A stretch of DNA of 10,078 nucleotides from JAIOPA01 sp046076045 (lineage in GTDB: Bacteria; Eisenbacteria; RBG-16-71-46): NCBI GenBank assembly GCA_046076045.1, contig JBJTRI010000047.1, positions 1-10,078 of the forward strand, written 5' to 3'. Positions within the stretch are counted from its first letter, which is position 1; each line of letters starts with the position of its first letter. Of the stretch, positions 5,220 to 10,078 are shown one piece after another. Below the pieces are notes generated by a model, which did no database searches, was not told the DNA's origin, and was given only the letters and a program-made list of their open reading frames with translations. The translations under genes and the position numbers were made by a program.

Positions 5220-7933
5220 GCCAACGATTCCGTGAGACGCTTGCGCGCGAGCTCGAGCGCGTCGTCGAGACGCGCGAGGTCGCGCCCGCCCGCCAGCGAC
5301 AGGTGGGGCTTGCCGCCGCCCGAGCCGCCGGTGACCGTGGCGACCGCACGCACGAGCTCGTCGGCGCGCAGGCGCTTCTCGGCCACGAGGTCGTCCGAGA
5401 CGAACGCGAGGAACGACAGCTTGGTCTCGTTCACGATCGCGATCACGCCGGCCCCGCGCCCGATCGCGCCGCGCAGGCGGTCGGCGGCGTCGCGGATGGC
5501 GGCGGTCTCGCTGGCGGTCTCGATCCGCGTCACGACCCAGCGCCCGCCCGGCTGCACGGTGGCGGTGTTCACGAGGTCGAGCAACTGGGCCTCGAGGCCC
5601 TTCTGCTCGGCCTGCGTGACGGCCTTGCGCAGCGCGGCGACCTCGTCCTTGAGCTTCATGACCGCCTCGATGGCGCGGTCCTGCGGGGACTGCAGCACCT
5701 CGAGGATGTTGGACAGCGTGCCGTGCGAGTCGAGCAGCCACGTGCGCGCCTCGGGCCCGCACAGCGCCTCGAGTCGGCGCACGCCGCTCGCCACCGCGGT
5801 CTCCTCGGTGATGACGAACAACCCGATGTCGCCGGTGCGGCGCACGTGCGTGCCGCCGCAGAGCTCGCGCGAGGGCTCGATGCCCGCCTCGGACACGCCG
5901 TCCACCGTGACCATGCGCACGCGCTCGCCGTACTTCTCGCCGAACAGTGCCATGGCGCCCTGCGACTTGGCCTCGGCGATCGGCATCTCGCGCCAGCTCA
6001 CGTCGCGGTTGGCGAGCACCCAGTCGTTGACGCGCTGCTCGACGAGGGCGCGCTGCAGCGGCGACGGCGACTCGAAGTGCGAGTAGTCGAAGCGCAGGCG
6101 GTCGGGCGCGACGAGCGAGCCGGCCTGGTGCACGTGATCGCCCAGCACGGTGCGGAGCGCGGCGTGCAGCAGGTGCGTGGCGGTGTGGTGGCGCTCGGTG
6201 GCCAGCCGCTTGTCACGTTCCACGGTGGCGGTGACGCCCCCCTTGGCGCCCGCGGCCACGAACGCGTCGGCCTCGCCCTTCCACATGGTCACGCGATGCA
6301 CGATGTGGTCGCCCTCGCGGTAGACGAGGAGCAGCGTGGCCTGCGTGTCGCCGACCACGAGCGAACCCGCGTCGGCGACCTGGCCGCCGGACTCGGGGTA
6401 GCACGGCGTGCGGTCGAGGACGACCTCGAGGTCCTCGCCCACGGTGCGGCACAGCCGCACGGCGAGGCCGCTCGCGGCGGTCGTGTCGTAGCCGAGGAAC
6501 TCGGAGTGGCTGCCCTCGCTGACCTGCGTCCACGGGCGATGCTCGCCGCCCGCGTCGCGCTGGAACCGGCTCGCGGCCCGGGCGCGCTCGCGCTGCGCGG
6601 CCATGTGCTCGTCGAACGCCACGCGGTCCACGGTCACGTCACGCTGCGCGGCGATCTCCTCGGTGAGTTCGACCGGGAAGCCGTAGGTGTCGTGCAGCGC
6701 GAACGCCTCGTGCCCGGGGATCTCGGTGAGCCCGGTCGCGAGCAGGCGCTCGAGGCGCTCCATGCCGGCCTCGTACGTCTGGCCGAAGCTGCCCTCCTCC
6801 TGGTCGAGCAGACGCAGGATGCGGTCGCGGTGCGTCACGAGCTCGGTGTAGTGCCCGCCGAACTGCTCGATCGCGCGCGCGGCGGCATCGGACAGGAACG
6901 GTCCGTCGATCGCGAGCCCCTGCGAGGAGCGGCCGCGCGTGACGGCGCGACGCAGCAGACGGCGCAGCACGTAGCCCGCACCCTCGTTGCCCGGCAACGC
7001 GCCCTCGGCGATCGCGAACGACAGCGCGCGCACGTGGTCGGCGACGATGCGGGCGTCGCGCGTGGCCGCCTTGAGGCGGTCGCGCGACGGGCGCGACTTG
7101 GAGAGCACCGAGTCCACGAGCGGCGCGAACAGGTCGGTCTCGAAGATGGTGTTGCGGCCCTGCAGGATGAGCGCGAGGCGCTCGATCCCCATGCCGGTGT
7201 CGATGCCGGGGTTCGGGAGCAGCTTGAGCTCACCGTCGGGCTGCGCGTCGAACTGCGGGAACACGAGGTTCCAGAACTCCATGTAGCGGTCGCCCGCGTC
7301 GCCCGGCGACTCGCCCCAGAACGCGCCCTCGGGCAGGTAGTCGGGGCGCTTCTCGCCGAGGTCGAAGTACAGCTCGGAGCACGGACCGCACGCGCCCGCG
7401 CCGCCCGCAGGACCCCAGAAGTTGTCCTTGCGACCGAGCGCCACGAGATGCGACTCGGGCAGGCCGAGCTTGACCCACAACGCCGCCGCCTCATCGTCGC
7501 GCGGCACGCCCGGCTCGCCACCGAAGATCGAGATGAACAGGCGCTCCTTGGGCAGCCCGAGCACCCGGGTCACGAACTCCCACGCGAGCGCGGTCGCCTC
7601 CTCCTTGAAGTAGGCACCCTTCGCGCGCGGGCCGAACGAGAAGTTGCCGAGCATCTCGAAGAACGTGTCGTGGCGCGGGGTCAGCCCGACGTTGTCGAGG
7701 TCGGTGAGGCGCAGGCACTTCTGCACCGTGGTCGCGCGCGTGTACGGCACGTCGCCGGTGGCCGAGTAGTACGGCTTGAACTGCACCATGCCGGCGGTGG
7801 TGAACATGAGGGTCGGGTCGCCGTGCGGCACGAGAGGCGACGAGGGCACCTCGGTGTGCCCATGCCGGACGAAGAAGTCGAGGAAGGCTCGGCGCAGCTC
7901 GGCGCCGGTCTTGAGCGGGCTGGTCTGGGACAT
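5216..7933 (-). CDS. alaS: Alanyl-tRNA synthetase
   Basis: A complete class II synthetase of 905 residues that charges tRNA-Ala in the cytosol. The catalytic core holds FTTAGMVQFK (44-53), TVQKCLRLTDLDNVG (69-83), RHDTFFEMLGNFSFG (87-101) and GIDTGMGIERL (243-253). The editing domain has its zinc ligands in RHHTATHLLHAAL (581-593: H583, H587) and CGGTH (692-696: C692, H696). The C-terminal DHHA1 domain ends with GGSGGGKPHLSLAGG (869-883). The start ATG at 7933 has GGAG 5 nt upstream and gives the usual N-terminus; an upstream extension to 8005 is possible but reads as non-family sequence. The gene has a 119-bp gap to recX and probably its own promoter, then runs into the small peptide gene by a 4-bp overlap. 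alaS next to recA and recX is a common bacterial order; alaS leading a sugar-nucleotide operon is not. Confidence 0.97.
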   Translation of the reverse strand: MSQTSPLKTGAELRRAFLDFFVRHGHTEVPSSPLVPHGDPTLMFTTAGMVQFKPYYSATGDVPYTRATTVQKCLRLTDLDNVGLTPRHDTFFEMLGNFSFGPRAKGAYFKEEATALAWEFVTRVLGLPKERLFISIFGGEPGVPRDDEAAALWVKLGLPESHLVALGRKDNFWGPAGGAGACGPCSELYFDLGEKRPDYLPEGAFWGESPGDAGDRYMEFWNLVFPQFDAQPDGELKLLPNPGIDTGMGIERLALILQGRNTIFETDLFAPLVDSVLSKSRPSRDRLKAATRDARIVADHVRALSFAIAEGALPGNEGAGYVLRRLLRRAVTRGRSSQGLAIDGPFLSDAAARAIEQFGGHYTELVTHRDRILRLLDQEEGSFGQTYEAGMERLERLLATGLTEIPGHEAFALHDTYGFPVELTEEIAAQRDVTVDRVAFDEHMAAQRERARAASRFQRDAGGEHRPWTQVSEGSHSEFLGYDTTAASGLAVRLCRTVGEDLEVVLDRTPCYPESGGQVADAGSLVVGDTQATLLLVYREGDHIVHRVTMWKGEADAFVAAGAKGGVTATVERDKRLATERHHTATHLLHAALRTVLGDHVHQAGSLVAPDRLRFDYSHFESPSPLQRALVEQRVNDWVLANRDVSWREMPIAEAKSQGAMALFGEKYGERVRMVTVDGVSEAGIEPSRELCGGTHVRRTGDIGLFVITEETAVASGVRRLEALCGPEARTWLLDSHGTLSNILEVLQSPQDRAIEAVMKLKDEVAALRKAVTQAEQKGLEAQLLDLVNTATVQPGGRWVVTRIETASETAAIRDAADRLRGAIGRGAGVIAIVNETKLSFLAFVSDDLVAEKRLRADELVRAVATVTGGSGGGKPHLSLAGGRDLARLDDALELARKRLTESLA

Positions 7934-7958
7934 CCGGTCTCCGGGGCGGGTCCATCCC

Positions 7959-7979
7959 CCGGTGCGCGGGACGCACCGG
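7959..7979 (-). promoter_or_regulatory. Hairpin in the alaS leader
   Basis: A perfect 8-bp stem (CCGGTGCG at 7959-7966, CGCACCGG at 7972-7979) closes a 5-nt loop. On the minus strand it lies 25 nt before the alaS start, just upstream of the GGAG ribosome site at 7939-7942. Further C-to-G pairing outside the stem is possible across a bulge. I looked for the conserved T-box sequence and did not find it. The hairpin could modulate access to the ribosome site or simply reflect the GC-rich sequence. Confidence 0.4.
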
Positions 7980-8003
7980 TCCGGGGTGGGTTCAGGTCCC
8001 GGC

Positions 8004-8033
8004 ACGATACCGGAAAGACACGGCTTCCGTCAG
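8004..8033 (-). promoter_or_regulatory. Candidate sigma-70 promoter for alaS
   Basis: Read on the minus strand, CTGACG (8033-8028) and TATCGT (8009-8004) match the -35 and -10 consensus at 4 of 6 positions each, with an 18-bp spacer. Transcription would start near 7997, giving a leader of about 64 nt that includes the hairpin at 7959-7979. In GC-rich DNA such a match can arise by chance, and alaS could also be read through from recX. Confidence 0.35.
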
Positions 8034-8034
8034 G

Positions 8035-8048
8035 GCGCCCGGAGGCGC
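8035..8048 (-). terminator. Small hairpin after recX, possible weak terminator
   Basis: On the minus strand, GCGCC-TCCG-GGCGC forms a 5-bp stem with a UNCG-type tetraloop closed by C-G, a notably stable loop class. It starts 4 nt after the recX stop. No T-run follows, so termination would be weak; it may instead protect the recX 3' end. It touches the proposed alaS promoter region. Confidence 0.3.
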
Positions 8049-8052
8049 GGAC

Positions 8053-8592
8053 TCAGGCCTCGGCGCCGCTCTCGAGCGGGGTCGTGATCGCGAGCACGCG
8101 GCGGATGGTCTCGCCGTCGTAGCCGCGCCGGGCGAGCAACGCGTACAGGCGCTGCCTCTGCACGTGCGGTTCGAGGCGGGCGTAGCGCCGACGGGCCTGC
8201 TCGACCAGACGCGCGGCGGAGGCCGTCTCGTCGGGGGCGTCGGCTCGTTCGGCGAGCGCGGCCCGGGCCTGCTCGATCGCGTCGTCGTCGACGCCCTTCC
8301 CGCGCAGCTCCTGCTGCAATCGCCGCCAGCCCGAGGGGCGCCGCCCCCAACGGCCCGCCAACCAGGCGCGGGCGTACTCGGCGTCGTCCACCAGTCCCAC
8401 CTCGGCGAGGCGGTCGAGCACTCCCTCCACCACGGGCGGGTCGTAGCCCTTGTCGGCGAGCCGGCGCGCGAGGTCGAGCCGGGTCCGCCGGGTTCGCTCG
8501 AGCAACCGGAGCGCGTCCTCGCGACAGGCGACGGGGTCGCCCGGGACGAGGTCGGGGTCGGGTGCACGGCGACGACGGACGGGCACGATCAC
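8053..8592 (-). CDS. recX: RecX, regulator of RecA
   Basis: RecX is a small cytosolic helical protein that binds RecA filaments and limits strand exchange. From the chosen start the product has 179 residues and shows the family's repeated three-helix pattern. The first repeat is ALRLLERTRRTRLDLARRL, followed by ADKGYDPPVVEGVLDRLAEV and GLVDDAEYARAWL. The second repeat has GWRRLQQELRGKGVDDDAIE, and a last one runs through RLYALLARRGYDGETIRRVL. The start is uncertain. GTG codons at 8592 and 8586 are both possible; a further GTG at 8670 would add 26 residues, but that stretch has looser, less GC-rich codon ends (AGT, CGA, CCT, TCT, GCT) and its first codons fall in the tandem-repeat array, so I prefer 8592. 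The gene follows recA by about 300 bp, as expected for this regulator pair. Confidence 0.9.
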   Translation of the reverse strand: MIVPVRRRRAPDPDLVPGDPVACREDALRLLERTRRTRLDLARRLADKGYDPPVVEGVLDRLAEVGLVDDAEYARAWLAGRWGRRPSGWRRLQQELRGKGVDDDAIEQARAALAERADAPDETASAARLVEQARRRYARLEPHVQRQRLYALLARRGYDGETIRRVLAITTPLESGAEA

Positions 8593-8664
8593 CTCGTGGT
8601 CGAGGGGCGGGCGGTCAGCAGAGGGCGGGAAGCGAGGGAGTCGACTGGACGAGAGTCCGCACCG

Positions 8665-8792
8665 CGGCACGGGAACACTGGGCTACGAAAGCATCGGGGT
8701 GCGCGAACATCGGGATGCGGGAGCGCCGTGATGCGGAAGCACCGAAACGCGCCAGTATCGAGACGTGGGAGCACCAAGCCGCGGAAGCAGTG
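8665..8792. repeat. Degenerate 16-bp tandem repeat array between recA and recX
   Basis: Eight consecutive 16-bp units can be laid out without gaps, starting at 8665, 8681, 8697, 8713, 8729, 8745, 8761 and 8777. The best units are GGATGCGGGAGCGCCG (8713) and TGATGCGGAAGCACCG (8729). Across the eight units, positions 7 (G) and 10 (A) are invariant. Positions 2 (G), 6 (C), 12 (C), 13 (A) and 16 (G) agree in seven of eight. The pattern fades at both ends. The period is not a multiple of three, and no credible gene covers it. The rest of the gap holds a recX leader (8593-8664), a 7-bp duplication (AGTGCCG twice, 8834-8847) and the recA hairpin. Function unknown. Confidence 0.8.
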
Positions 8793-8860
8793 AGATGGTG
8801 ATGACGTGAATCGGTCGGGAACGAGTCCGCGTCAGTGCCGAGTGCCGGCGGGTACGACCG

Positions 8861-8888
8861 CGGGGGCGCGGCTCGCGCCACGCCCCCG
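8861..8888 (-). terminator. GC-rich hairpin just after recA
   Basis: CGGGGGCG (8861-8868) and CGCCCCCG (8881-8888) form a perfect 8-bp stem. After a C/A mismatch the stem extends by GGC/GCC around the loop TCGC. It begins 8 nt after the recA stop on the minus strand. No T-run follows, so it is either a U-less terminator, a partial terminator that lowers recX expression, or a 3'-end stabiliser. Confidence 0.55.
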
Positions 8889-8896
8889 CCGGTGCG

Positions 8897-10042
<1,146 letters not shown>

Positions 10043-10078
10043 GTCTGCGTCTCCTTCGCAGGGGCTGCGTCACGAGTG

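Noticed and set aside
7934..8052. T-box riboswitch in front of alaS
   Set aside because: The conserved T-box core was not found and the gap is too short for a full T-box leader.
5303..8122. A 939-codon plus-strand open frame opposite alaS
   Set aside because: It mirrors alaS codon by codon, has a composition rich in Arg, Val, Ala, Gly, His and Glu with no domain pattern, and alaS itself is certain. It is a typical antisense shadow in GC-rich DNA.
8593..8670. 26-residue N-terminal extension of RecX from the GTG at 8670
   Set aside because: No ribosome site is visible, the codon bias is unlike the rest, and its first codons fall in the tandem-repeat array.
8665..8792. CRISPR array
   Set aside because: The 16-bp units are directly adjacent with no spacers and are too degenerate; no cas gene is present.
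10043..10078. LexA (SOS) box upstream of recA
   Set aside because: Only 36 bp of leader are in the window; no recognisable LexA palindrome is seen there, and any site would lie outside.

Overview
The window comes from a GC-rich bacterial chromosome (roughly 70% G+C by eye). All nine recognisable protein genes, plus one very small extra one, lie on the minus strand. The order of transcription is recA, recX, alaS, a 28-codon membrane peptide, rmlA, rmlD, gmhA, a UbiA-family prenyl-phosphate phosphoribosyltransferase, ispE and spoVG. No transposase, phage gene, tRNA, rRNA or CRISPR array is visible. The genes are core chromosomal functions. SpoVG beside ispE, together with recA-recX-alaS, argues against an ordinary actinomycete. 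It fits a high-GC lineage such as Myxococcota/Deltaproteobacteria, Gemmatimonadota or Eisenbacteriota. This placement is inference and would need a RecA or AlaS tree.

Right part (8053-10078): complete recA, with its Shine-Dalgarno sequence but not its promoter inside the window. A GC-rich hairpin follows just after its stop. A 304-bp gap then holds an unusual array of about eight degenerate 16-bp tandem repeats, followed by recX.

Middle and left (608-7933): alaS heads a tightly packed series. AlaS stop/sORF start (ATGA), sORF stop/rmlA start (TTGA), rmlA/rmlD (GTGA), gmhA/ubiA-like (GTGA) and ubiA-like/ispE (GTGA) all overlap by exactly 4 bp. Only the rmlD-gmhA junction has a gap, of 35 bp. 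This looks like one translationally coupled operon. It joins alanyl-tRNA synthesis to activated-sugar synthesis (dTDP-sugar and heptose phosphate), to a polyprenyl-phosphate sugar carrier enzyme and to the MEP isoprenoid pathway. The shared theme of the non-alaS genes is probably cell-envelope glycan and lipid-carrier supply.

Left end (1-607): a 125-bp gap with a hairpin separates ispE from spoVG. SpoVG is closed by a strong intrinsic-type terminator. Beyond it the window edge cuts an array of 11-bp tandem repeats.

The most notable items are the undescribed 28-residue membrane peptide wedged between alaS and rmlA, the 16-bp repeat array between recA and recX, and the 11-bp repeat array at the left edge. 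No wholly new multi-gene system is evident.
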